DNA of 13,387 bases, from assembly GCA_021796315.1 (NCBI GenBank), contig JAJYOH010000101.1, positions 1 through 13,387 on the forward strand. Reading direction: 5' to 3'. Below, in pieces: positions 7,112 to 13,387 of the stretch (positions are counted from its first letter, which is position 1; each line of letters opens with the position of its first letter). Below the pieces are notes generated by a model that worked only from the letters and a program-made list of their open reading frames with translations, had not been told where the DNA came from and did not search any database. Made by a program: the position numbers and the translations under genes. This DNA is from Chloroflexota bacterium. GTDB lineage: Bacteria > Chloroflexota > Anaerolineae > Anaerolineales > Villigracilaceae.

Positions 7112-7894
7112 CTATTTTCCCGTGTTTATTGTTCTAGGATCAAGAGCATCGCGGAAGGCATCGCCAATCAAGTTGAAGGCCAACACGAACAGTAGCAAAG
7201 CCATGCCGGGATAGACCACAATCCACCAATGAGTATTGAGAGTTGGAATCCAGTTGCGAGCGTAGCTCAACAACTGGCCCCAGTCTGCATAGCCTTCACC
7301 GGCGCCAAGGCCCAAAAAACTCAACGCGGCGAAAACCAGTACATTGGTGCCAATATCTAGGGAAGCGACTACCAACAAAGAGTAAATTGCATTTGGGACG
7401 ATATGCCGGAATAGAATAGGGGATCGCGTGCGCCCACAGAGCGTGCGGTCAAAACGAAATCACGTTCCTTGACCGCCAACACGTCGCCCCGGATCAGGCG
7501 CGCATAGCCAGGCCAGCCGAAGGCAATCAGGGCAATCATGCCCGTGATCAACTCCGGATATTGAGCCTACTAGCCCACCGATCAGGAAGGTACAACTGGT
7601 CACGATCAATCCAATCTTGAAAGCGGTTCGTGCACCCCAGACCACTCCGTAGAAGAGATCGTATTGACCTTGTGTGGTGCCAAGTGGCTCGCTTGGGCTA
7701 GGCGGTTGAGGCTCGGCCTGAAAGCCGTCGCGTGGGCTTTGATATGGCTCCGATGGAATTGGAGGCGGGGCAATCAACGGTGCAAAGATTGCTAGGAGCG
7801 CAAATAGAATCACCAACACTACGCCAGTGATCGAGACGGGATTTCTGAGCAAAGCGGAAAGCCAACGTGGCAGATATTGCCGTGGCAGTAGCAT
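7112..7894 (-). pseudogene. DppC/OppC-type peptide ABC permease, broken by deletion and frameshift
   Basis: The remnant reads as an inner-membrane permease of the dipeptide/oligopeptide importer family in three successive frames. Frame A (7894 to about 7563) gives the cytoplasmic N-terminus, first helix and start of the permease domain (SALLRNPVSITG, then GLIVTSCTFLIGGLVGSI). Frame B (about 7562 to 7420) resumes at ELITGMIALIAFGWPGYARL and carries the ABC-coupling loop (RERDF-type KERDFVLTARSVGA). Frame C (about 7425 to 7112) gives ILFRHIVPNAI through SFLGLGAG to the correct C-terminal NLIGDAFRDALDPR. Between A and B, about 45 residues expected in the family are missing, so there is a deletion plus a frame change. 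Between B and C only a one-base slip is needed. The total length (261 codons) is short of the usual 290-310. It is therefore almost certainly non-functional. Confidence 0.85.
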
Positions 7895-7907
7895 AGTCAA
7901 AGTGGTG

Positions 7908-7931
7908 GCGTCGAATAATATAATTGGCCAT
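7908..7931 (-). pseudogene. Probable 5' stub of a DppB-type permease gene (8 codons)
   Basis: An ATG at 7931 preceded by a strong ribosome-binding site (GGAGAGGA, four bases before the ATG) opens the peptide MANYIIRR. This is how DppB/OppB permeases typically begin (M-x-x-Y-I-x-R-R). The similarity stops after eight codons, and the start of the DppC-type gene follows within 14 bp. In this operon type DppB normally sits between the binding-protein and DppC genes, so a deletion of nearly the whole DppB gene is inferred. Eight residues alone could be chance; the ribosome-binding site and position carry the argument. Confidence 0.5.
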
Positions 7932-7950
7932 ACAATCCTCTCCGAATGCT

Positions 7951-7979
7951 CCAGGTGGGTAGTGAGGCTACCCACCTGG
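7951..7979. terminator. Perfect intercistronic stem-loop after the binding-protein gene
   Basis: CCAGGTGGGTAG and CTACCCACCTGG form a perfect 12-bp GC-rich stem with a 5-nt loop, 22 bp past the stop of the binding-protein remnant. No T-tract follows on either strand, so it is not a classical intrinsic terminator. In binding-protein ABC operons such hairpins protect the upstream message or attenuate read-through into the permease genes. It has stayed perfect although the flanking genes have decayed. Confidence 0.7.
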
Positions 7980-8001
7980 ACACGTGAGGGGAGAAGAGAA
8001 T

Positions 8002-8223
8002 CTACTTGGATAGCGAATATTCGTAAAAGATATTGTTACTGAAGATTGGGTTGTAGTAGTAACCTTTGACCCAATTTTGCAGATACACGCGGACTTGCGG
8101 TTGGACCACAAAGATATCGAAGGCATTCTGATATGCAATATCCTGTAATTGCCCGTAAATCTTGGCGCGCGGTAAGCTATAGGAATTAAGGCCTTTTGTT
8201 TCCAAATTCGTGGGATTTCAAGT
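8002..8223 (-). pseudogene. C-terminal remnant of a family 5 peptide-binding protein (DppA/OppA-like)
   Basis: The frame ending at the TAG at 8002-8004 encodes about 55 residues typical of the extreme C-terminus of solute-binding protein family 5. A helix AKIYGQLQDIAYQNAFDIFV is followed by QPQVRVYLQNWVKGYYYNPI and a YSLSK end. The same frame hits a stop (TGA) about 15 bases upstream of the TTG at 8205. None of the preceding 450 or so residues of the family can be recognised up to the radical SAM gene at 8341, nor is there a signal peptide. It is a decayed gene end, not a small protein. The nearest in-frame start would be a poor TTG. Confidence 0.75.
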
Positions 8224-8340
8224 CGACTCGCTAATGTAGTCATTGCTAGAGAATCTGAGGCTGGGTAGGAGTCACCCAAATGGGCACGCCCGAGATCTGG
8301 AAAGCCCTTTGCCCCGATGGACCGTTATTCATGCCTTGTA

Positions 8341-9795
8341 CTATCGCCAAAAATCACTTAATTTGCGCCCCTGGTTTTTGGGCTTGTCTTTGAAGAAGAA
8401 CTGGAACCATTCATGGAACCAGACCCTGCGTCCGATGTTTGTATACCAACGCATGGCGTTCCGCAGCCTGGCATCCCGGTGAAGGAAAAGTCTTTTCAAC
8501 GCGCTCGGTCGCAGCTGCATGATTGCTTCGATCAGCTTGACGTACAGGATCACTCTCCAGGGCTTTAGGTGCTTCATCCCCAGCACCTGATGTTTGTAAT
8601 CCCATTTTTCCTGATCCGCTTGAACGATCTCCTTGTCCCTGACCTCCTCGAAAAAAGGCGTCCACCTGTGCGGTGTCACGTACAGGAGCTGGATTTGATC
8701 GGGATCGTAAGCGAGCAGTTGCCGTAGGCTGCGGTAAAAGTCCCGCGTTCGTTCCTCGCCAAACCCCACGACGTAGGTGGCCATCGAAAGGATATCGTGT
8801 TTTCTCAGCAGTTGAATGGCCTCGCGATCCTTGTTGGTCGAGGTCCCTTTATGGATCCGTGTCAAGACAGCTTCGTCATAATTCTCAATACCGAGCAGCA
8901 GCCGCTCGAAACCTGCCTTTTTGTACAGATGCAGGAACTTTGCATCTCGCACGATGCTGTCCGCGCGGATGGAACCGACCAGGATCAACTTCAGGTTTCT
9001 GTGGATCAAGGCTTCCAAAAAGTCCATCCATGCACGCTGGTCGGCTGCCGGGTTTTCATCCGCAAAATTAATCACCTCCACGCCGTATTTTTTGTTGAGC
9101 ATTTCGATCTCATCGGCAAGAAGCTGCGGATCCCTATGCCGCCACTTCCTCCAGAACAATCTTTGCCCACAGTAACTACAGGAATGAGGACATCCCCGCG
9201 AAAACTGAATGACGACCGCCCTTCGCCTGCCCCAATAGGTGTAATGGGTTCCGCCCATCAATTCCCAGCCAACGCGCAGTGCATCCAGATTCTCGATGAC
9301 GGGCGCCTCGCGCGTTCTCAATGGCTTGCCATTGGATCGGATCGCAATTCCTCTGACTTGCTCCAGCGGGGATCCGCTTTTGATGGCTTCGACCAGGTTC
9401 ACGATGGTCTCTTCACCTTCACCACACACAATGCAGTCGATTTGTGGATCGGCTTCCAGAATCTCGCGCCAGTGATAAGTTGGGAACACGCCTCCGAGGA
9501 TGATCCGGATCGAATTATTTTCCCTGTGTATCAGCTTGCTGATTCTGGAAATGACAGGCTGCGCAGAGGTCGAGCCGGAATGCCCGAACATGATCAACTC
9601 GGGATCATACTTCAGGGTTTCCGCGAGAATTTCATCGCTGCTCATCGGAGCATAGTCGGCATCCAGCAACCGTACCTCATGACCTCGGTCCATCAGCGGC
9701 CCACCGATAGCGAGCAACCCCAATGGAGGCAGATGTTCACCGGCCAGCCGGCTGCCGATCGATGAATGAGGTGAATTGATTAACAGAATTCGCAT
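8341..9795 (-). CDS. BchE-like cobalamin-binding radical SAM protein
   Basis: A 484-residue cytoplasmic radical SAM enzyme. Residues about 1-140 form a B12-binding Rossmann domain (RILLINSPH, then GHSGST at 71-76 and ILGGVFPTYH at 99-108). The radical SAM barrel carries the cluster motif CPHSCSYC (Cys202, Cys206, Cys209). It continues with GQRLFWRKWRHRDP, ADENP (245-249) and LLLGIENYD (299-307), an order matching BchE, the anaerobic Mg-protoporphyrin monomethyl ester cyclase, and its paralogues. The C-terminal region (about 405-484) also resembles BchE. No other bacteriochlorophyll genes are visible, and BchE-like paralogues occur outside phototrophs, so the substrate stays open. The start at 9795 has a modest AGG-containing ribosome-binding site. 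It follows the membrane protein gene by 94 bp and is probably cotranscribed with it. A 322-codon antisense open frame within it is treated as spurious. Confidence 0.9.
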   Translation of the reverse strand: MRILLINSPHSSIGSRLAGEHLPPLGLLAIGGPLMDRGHEVRLLDADYAPMSSDEILAETLKYDPELIMFGHSGSTSAQPVISRISKLIHRENNSIRIILGGVFPTYHWREILEADPQIDCIVCGEGEETIVNLVEAIKSGSPLEQVRGIAIRSNGKPLRTREAPVIENLDALRVGWELMGGTHYTYWGRRRAVVIQFSRGCPHSCSYCGQRLFWRKWRHRDPQLLADEIEMLNKKYGVEVINFADENPAADQRAWMDFLEALIHRNLKLILVGSIRADSIVRDAKFLHLYKKAGFERLLLGIENYDEAVLTRIHKGTSTNKDREAIQLLRKHDILSMATYVVGFGEERTRDFYRSLRQLLAYDPDQIQLLYVTPHRWTPFFEEVRDKEIVQADQEKWDYKHQVLGMKHLKPWRVILYVKLIEAIMQLRPSALKRLFLHRDARLRNAMRWYTNIGRRVWFHEWFQFFFKDKPKNQGRKLSDFWR

Positions 9796-9889
9796 TTCCG
9801 ACCTACCATGTTACGTTGATTCTTCATTGGGCAGCGTTCAAGAGAACGACCGAGCCGCCAAATTTTTTATGCTGTTGTCGTGGTGACAG

Positions 9890-10387
9890 TTATATCTGAG
9901 CAGAACTCAATGCTTGGAACTGTTTGCGGAGAAAGAAAAGCACAATCAACCCGCCGATTCCAAACAGCGTATCCACACCTCTCCAGAAGAGGGGGATTTC
10001 CCGTATGGCACCGAATACAATGGCAAATGGAAGGACTGCAATGCAGGCAAAGATGCCGTAATTGATCACCCACGGGATCTGGCGTGTATCCCATACAGCC
10101 ATGATGAACGGGATGGAAATGATATAGTGGCCAAAAGCAAGCCAGTCGTATCCATAGGCGAGGAATGGATATTTAGTGTAGGTTTCTTCAATAGCCTGCT
10201 GAACAAGGGACAGCCATTGCGCCATGGACGGCCAGATCGAATCCAGGACGGACCCCGGCAGAAAGAGTGGGCTGAGCAATCGAAGTCCCTCCCTTGGGAA
10301 GATGGCGGTCGTCCCGGCGAGGATCAATGCGGTTGAAAAAAGGATCAACCAGATGCGGGTAAAGGTGAGTGTGCGTTGTGTGTCCAT
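9890..10387 (-). CDS. Conserved four-helix membrane protein of unknown function
   Basis: A 165-residue integral membrane protein with hydrophobic segments at about 11-30, 80-98, 107-127 and 135-153. The stretch KYPFLAYGYDWLAFGHYIIS (72-91), followed by AVWDTRQIPWV and FAIVFGAIREIPLFWRGVD, looks like a conserved hypothetical family seen in Bacteroidota and other phyla. That recognition is from memory and no function is known to me. The start at 10387 has a G-rich stretch just upstream and GGAG further back. It precedes the BchE-like radical SAM gene by 94 bp on the same strand, so the two are likely an operon. If so, the protein may act on or transport something linked to that enzyme. A 14-bp-arm inverted repeat lies 31 bp upstream. 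Confidence 0.7.
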   Translation of the reverse strand: MDTQRTLTFTRIWLILFSTALILAGTTAIFPREGLRLLSPLFLPGSVLDSIWPSMAQWLSLVQQAIEETYTKYPFLAYGYDWLAFGHYIISIPFIMAVWDTRQIPWVINYGIFACIAVLPFAIVFGAIREIPLFWRGVDTLFGIGGLIVLFFLRKQFQALSSAQI

Positions 10388-10990
10388 GCCCCCATGATGC
10401 TCCGTTCTGTCGGTAAAATTCTCTCATCTAACTGTCAGTGCCTATCAAAAAAGCGCGTGTGCTCAATTGAAATTAGACGAGAGAATGACTGATTTCTACC
10501 ATTTTGGACGGCGTAGGCAAAGCAATAGGAAAGTGATCAAGTGGCGGTACAACAAAGTGGAATAATTGCAGTAGAAACACCTACCGTTGACCCCGATGCT
10601 AGCGGTAGACAGATCCCGCGAAGATTCCAAACTTTCGCAGGTTTCTTATACATTACCCACTTTGGCCAGCAGACTTTCCGGCACTCTCTCCGGAAATTCA
10701 AATCCTTCATGAGATTGAAGCAGGCCCGAACGAGCAACTCTGTATCTGCCGTTTTATCCCGGAATTGTTTCTTGGACTCACTAGAGTCAAAACGTTGTTT
10801 TCGCGTGGTGAAGATCCTTATGCCTTTGTTACCCGTCGTTGTTTCGACCAGCTCTCGATCTATTCGTATGAGAGCAAAAGCACATGAGGTTGTTATCTGT
10901 TTGGTATGGTGTGCTCCATTTGCTCAGCGTCCAAGCTCCCAACAGTGGTCAGAAAGTATTTATCGTCACGATATCACTGCATCTGAGCTG
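10388..10990. other. 603-bp region with no confident gene
   Basis: Apart from the inverted repeat near its left end, no gene can be defended here. A plus-strand frame from a GTG at 10541 to 11032 (163 codons) has an odd Ser/Arg-rich composition, no recognisable family, and overlaps the 3' end of the minus-strand gene at 10991. A second plus-strand frame, 10609-10887, has no start codon but reads more like real protein (ALSPEIQILHEIEAGPNEQL, then TLFSRGEDPYAFVTRRCF). It may be a decayed gene. A TTTCCGG/CCGGAAA inverted repeat lies at 10675-10696. Confidence 0.4.
10418..10486. repeat. 14-bp-arm inverted repeat upstream of the membrane protein gene
   Basis: Arms ATTCTCTCATCTAA (10418-10431) and TTAGACGAGAGAAT (10473-10486) match at 13 of 14 positions, separated by 41 bp. 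In a minus-strand transcript the mismatch becomes a G-U pair, so the 14-bp stem would be complete. It could be a leader structure of the membrane protein/radical SAM operon, a pair of protein-binding half-sites, or remnant ends of a small element. Confidence 0.5.
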
Positions 10991-11479
10991 CTAACGTCTT
11001 TTGCCGTTCTCATTATTTTTGGGAACAATTAACTCGACCTGCTCAGGTATGACTTCGATCACGCAGGAGTGGCCCTTTTGTGTACTTTGAGCAGTATAGT
11101 AGCGGCGCAGCCAGAGCTGTCGAGGGTGGGATAGCCAGTTGCGAATCCCATTGGGTGTCAGGATATATTTACGCGCCACTCGTATGCCATAGGATTGCTG
11201 TATCCGGCGGTCACTTCGCACGTTTGCTCGGCCGTTGATCTGCAATACCTGCTGACCATGTAAATCTCGTTCTATCCCAAAGAGGAGGCTCACGCGCGGA
11301 TCTGCCTTGATGTTGCGGACTGCGAGTGTCCAATCCGGTGTGCCAAGCCAGATAAGCCCGTCCTGATAAATAAAGTAGAGCGGATTGATGCTCGGTCGCC
11401 CATGGCGTGAAAGTGTGGCAACGCGCGCGACCATGCATCGTTTTAGGATGTCGAGAGGTACAAGGCCGTCAACTTTCAT
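10991..11479 (-). CDS. PNPOx-like split-barrel flavin/F420-binding protein
   Basis: A 162-residue soluble protein of the pyridoxamine 5'-phosphate oxidase-like split-barrel superfamily. Members bind FMN or F420 and act as oxidoreductases. The N-terminal pattern is typical: VARVATLSRHGRPSINPLYF (about 18-37), a GLIWLGT strand, and KADPRVSLLFG (about 59-69), the strand and helix arrangement that shapes the cofactor site. The C-terminus ends in a basic tail. The start at 11479 has AGAGGTG as ribosome-binding site five bases upstream, inside the end of the preceding gene. The overlap with that gene is 11 bp, so translational coupling is likely. FMN versus F420 and the substrate cannot be decided from the sequence. 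Confidence 0.85.
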   Translation of the reverse strand: MKVDGLVPLDILKRCMVARVATLSRHGRPSINPLYFIYQDGLIWLGTPDWTLAVRNIKADPRVSLLFGIERDLHGQQVLQINGRANVRSDRRIQQSYGIRVARKYILTPNGIRNWLSHPRQLWLRRYYTAQSTQKGHSCVIEVIPEQVELIVPKNNENGKRR

Positions 11480-11846
11480 CTTTCACCTCTCGCATCATTC
11501 CATAATCCCATGCGACCGTCTTGGTGGCGATCACCTCGAACCACATTTGGCCCGAGGACGCATTGGGGGGAGTCTTGGCCGGGCGAACCTGACCGCGTAT
11601 ATAGATAGCGCGTAGGTCGAAGTAGTAAATCCCTTCGTCGATGAGAAGAACAGCCTCCTGTCCAGGGTTTGGCTGGTGCACAACATCTTCATAAAACCCC
11701 ACCAAGTAATGGCCTTCAAACCATAACATTGTGACTGGCTGGGACTGTGGCCCGTGATCGCCAGCAAAGCAGATGCAGGCGCGTGGTACCCGCTCGAGTA
11801 GATCGCGCGCAAAAGCAGGGTCAATATTCCTAGTGACCTGTTTCAT
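11469..11846 (-). CDS. Small PNPOx-like split-barrel protein
   Basis: A compact split-barrel-like protein, 125 residues from the preferred start. The core PRACICFAGDHGPQSQPVTM (21-40) is followed by WFEGHYLVGFYE, VLLIDEGIYYFDLRAIYIRG and a terminal TVAWDYGMMRE, a pattern of the pyridoxamine phosphate oxidase-like families. The open frame extends upstream to 11894 (141 codons). The ATG at 11846 is preferred because only it has a plausible G-rich ribosome-binding site (GGGG seven bases upstream) and homology begins after it. It overlaps the next split-barrel gene by 11 bp, so the two products may be made in similar amounts and could form a heterodimer. That is speculative. The cofactor is not known. 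Confidence 0.75.
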   Translation of the reverse strand: MKQVTRNIDPAFARDLLERVPRACICFAGDHGPQSQPVTMLWFEGHYLVGFYEDVVHQPNPGQEAVLLIDEGIYYFDLRAIYIRGQVRPAKTPPNASSGQMWFEVIATKTVAWDYGMMREVKDES

Positions 11847-11973
11847 GGGAGTACCCCGCCATTGTGATTTCTTCATGGATACACTTGTATTCATAACGAT
11901 CTACATTGCCCGCTCTGGAATGTGGAGGCGCTGTACTCGGCAGTTCTTTGTATGGCATTGTATATCGGCTTTT

Positions 11974-12564
11974 TCAAATCTTGCGGCAAACCAGTTCACC
12001 CTTGCCAATTGGGACGATCATTGCATCCACACGGTTGTCGCTTAATGCCCTATCCAGCATTGGCTTCAACGTTGCTTGATGATTGATTGCATTATCCGCA
12101 ATCAATAAGCCACCTTTGACCAACTTGGGGATAATGGCCTCATAGCATTCGCCATAAATTTCCTTCTCCGCGTCCAGAAAACAGAAGGCTATGTTTTCAA
12201 ACTGCGAAAGATAATTTCGAGCATCGCCCTCGACCAAATTTATTGTTTTTTCCACTTGGGCAGCTTGAAAAGTTTCGCGTGCTAATCTCACTTTTTCCGG
12301 CAACACTTCAAATGTGTGGAGAGTCCTTCCGAGCATTTCGCAAGCGATGTTTATCCAAAGTGTGGAGTAACCAGCGCTTGTGCCGATCTCAAGATACATA
12401 CCGTCAGGCGCTGTCGCAGCAAATAAAGCCAGAAATTTTCCCGTTTCTGGCGGTATTTGGCGTAAACGTTGGCTTCGAGGTGTGCCATCTTCCCGATCTC
12501 TAATATCGATTTGCTCCAGGTATTTCATTCGCTCTAGGATGGATTGACGTATTGAATGAAACAT
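11974..12564 (-). CDS. SAM-dependent O-methyltransferase (COG4122 / family 3 type)
   Basis: A 196-residue class I methyltransferase resembling caffeoyl-CoA and catechol O-methyltransferase-like bacterial enzymes. The SAM-binding motif [13 protein letters not shown] lies at residues 57-68. An acidic residue follows in TFEVLPE (84-90), then GDARNYL (113-119). FLDAEKEIY (129-137) supplies the Asp131 usually involved in metal or catalysis, and [12 protein letters not shown] (152-163) carries the second Asp and Asn. These residues fit a divalent-metal-dependent O-methyltransferase; the acceptor is unknown. The ATG at 12564 has AGGAG upstream with somewhat long spacing (11 bases). The gene follows the class I methyltransferase on the same strand, with a possible 45-codon ORF between them. 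Confidence 0.88.
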   Translation of the reverse strand: MFHSIRQSILERMKYLEQIDIRDREDGTPRSQRLRQIPPETGKFLALFAATAPDGMYLEIGTSAGYSTLWINIACEMLGRTLHTFEVLPEKVRLARETFQAAQVEKTINLVEGDARNYLSQFENIAFCFLDAEKEIYGECYEAIIPKLVKGGLLIADNAINHQATLKPMLDRALSDNRVDAMIVPIGKGELVCRKI

Positions 12565-12569
12565 AATTG

Positions 12570-12707
12570 TTATTGCTCCTGAAATCTTGGTGAATTTTGT
12601 AAGAAACTGCCCAACGGATTAAGGATGGATGCGGCGAGGAGGATTAAAATCGAAACAGCGGTGGAATGGGCAGCAAATCTTGGAAGGTACATTGGAACTC
12701 TTTCCAT
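12570..12707 (-). CDS. Possible small membrane protein (45 residues)
   Basis: An ATG at 12707 opens a 45-codon frame with a central hydrophobic segment ([13 protein letters not shown]) that could cross the membrane. It begins 7 bp after the stop of the upstream methyltransferase and ends 5 bp before the ATG of the downstream one, and its last codons contain the AGGAG that should serve that gene. The tight fit is suggestive, but there is no clear ribosome-binding site of its own and no family I recognise. It may be chance. Confidence 0.25.
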   Translation of the reverse strand: MERVPMYLPRFAAHSTAVSILILLAASILNPLGSFLQNSPRFQEQ

Positions 12708-12714
12708 TTTGTCT

Positions 12715-13387
12715 TTAGACAATGCCGATACGGATGCGTGAGCACCAATACCACGGCTTGAGTTCCTCACTCAATGCTCGACGAACTTTTTGTTTGAAAA
12801 CATCAAGCCCAATCTGGCTTTCGCTCATGCCGCCTTTGAGCAGTGTCATCACGCCGCCCTGACTCATCAAGATTCCTTCGAGCCGTTCGGCGTTGCCAAA
12901 CTCGATTTGATGGATCACGATTTCTTTTGTATATCGAAAGCAGCGGCTGCTTTCCATGCGCGCCAAATGCTCGGCCTTATCCCAACTTCGAACGGGCGCG
13001 GGATCGTTGTATGCCTTTTTCAATCCATATGCCTTCGACATACATTCTTCGTACGCCGCGTCCGCTTCCCAACTGCAAGTCGTTGGAGGCCAATCATAAT
13101 CGTACGCGGCGAAGACTCCGCCAGGGACAAGAATGCGCGCGGCTTCTTCGAACGTGGCTTGCGGTTCCATCCAATGCAAAGCTTGTGAACAGGTGACAAT
13201 TTGCGCACAACGATCGGGCAGACCCGTCCGATGTGAAAAGCCTTCACGATAGGTAACGTTCTTCGCTTCGGTCTGGACCTCGGCCTGGGAGCGCATATCT
13301 TTGGTTGGCTCGACGCCGATTACTTGATCCGCTTTATCTGCCCAATAACGCGTAGACAACCCTGTGCCGCTGCCCAAGTCGACAACC
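12715..13387 (-). CDS. Class I SAM-dependent methyltransferase (type 11), N-terminus beyond window
   Basis: At least 224 residues of a cytoplasmic methyltransferase are present, running in from the right edge. The visible part opens directly on motif I (VVDLGSGTGLSTRYW), followed by GVEPTKDM, the acidic residue that binds the SAM ribose. Next come the motif IV region QIVTCSQALHWM with the post-motif ARILVPGGVFAAYDYDW. The C-terminal half (SESQIGLDVFKQKVRRALSE, then ELKPWYW) matches bacterial methyltransferases of this type and ends naturally at 12715. An apparent TTG start near 13377 lies inside motif I and is not the true start. The acceptor substrate is unknown. It is followed on the same strand by the O-methyltransferase gene. 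Confidence 0.85.
   Translation of the reverse strand, partial: VVDLGSGTGLSTRYWADKADQVIGVEPTKDMRSQAEVQTEAKNVTYREGFSHRTGLPDRCAQIVTCSQALHWMEPQATFEEAARILVPGGVFAAYDYDWPPTTCSWEADAAYEECMSKAYGLKKAYNDPAPVRSWDKAEHLARMESSRCFRYTKEIVIHQIEFGNAERLEGILMSQGGVMTLLKGGMSESQIGLDVFKQKVRRALSEELKPWYWCSRIRIGIV

Noticed and set aside
8206..8340. Further binding-protein coding sequence upstream of the remnant
   Set aside because: All three minus-strand frames were read; none gives a convincing solute-binding protein segment, so the remnant is not extended to the radical SAM gene.
8797..9765. Plus-strand open frame of 322 codons
   Set aside because: It lies entirely antisense within the BchE-like radical SAM gene, whose cluster motif and domain order are clear. 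The antisense translation has no recognisable family.
10541..11032. Plus-strand open frame of 163 codons from a GTG
   Set aside because: The composition is Ser/Arg-rich without domain features, it runs into the 3' end of the opposite-strand split-barrel gene, and a different frame in the same DNA looks more protein-like.
1..13387. CRISPR arrays, tRNA or rRNA genes, intact transposases
   Set aside because: No regularly spaced repeats, no tRNA-like cloverleaf and no transposase motifs were noticed by eye. A dedicated search with covariance models would be needed to exclude small RNAs.

Overview
The window looks like a chromosomal stretch of a bacterium, most probably an uncultured Chloroflexota of the Anaerolineae type. 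This is inference from gene style: a Tat-dependent DUF362 protein, a PQQ-propeller lipoprotein, an oligopeptide ABC operon and a BchE-like radical SAM protein, at moderate GC, with Pro/Ser/Thr-rich linkers. No rRNA, tRNA, CRISPR array or intact insertion sequence was found. Nearly everything is on the minus strand; the PQQ-propeller lipoprotein is the only confident plus-strand gene.

Layout. Positions 1-1291 (minus) carry the N-terminal 430 residues of a phosphoenolpyruvate synthase-like enzyme that runs off the left edge. Behind it, 1398-1991 is a TetR-family repressor. Its promoter (TTGACA-17-TACATT) is bracketed by two near-identical 17-bp dyads exactly 50 bp apart, a textbook autoregulatory layout. 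Divergent from it, 2153-3469 encodes a TPR plus PQQ-like beta-propeller lipoprotein, which ends in a 12-bp tail-to-tail overlap with the next gene.

The block 3458-6266 (minus) is the most interesting intact part. It holds a Tat-signal DUF362 protein with a C-terminal membrane anchor, overlapping by 20 bp a 506-residue fusion of a NapH-like membrane polyferredoxin to a NapG/MauM-like ferredoxin. An internal twin-arginine segment joins the two halves. Together they look like a coupled membrane and extracytoplasmic iron-sulfur electron-transfer unit of unknown substrate. A small lipoprotein lies upstream at 6447-7088.

Positions 7112-8223 are the wreck of an oligopeptide ABC transporter operon: the tail of a substrate-binding protein gene, a perfect 12-bp-stem intercistronic hairpin, what looks like the first eight codons of a DppB-type permease, and a DppC-type permease broken by an internal deletion and a frameshift. 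Upstream, 8341-10387 holds a BchE-like cobalamin-binding radical SAM protein and a four-helix conserved membrane protein. That pair is preceded by a 14-bp-arm inverted repeat. Positions 10388-10990 have no confident gene.

The right end (10991-13387, minus) is a run of small enzymes: two overlapping PNPOx-like flavin/F420 split-barrel proteins, an O-methyltransferase, and a class I methyltransferase cut by the window edge. A possible 45-codon membrane ORF fits exactly between the two methyltransferase genes.
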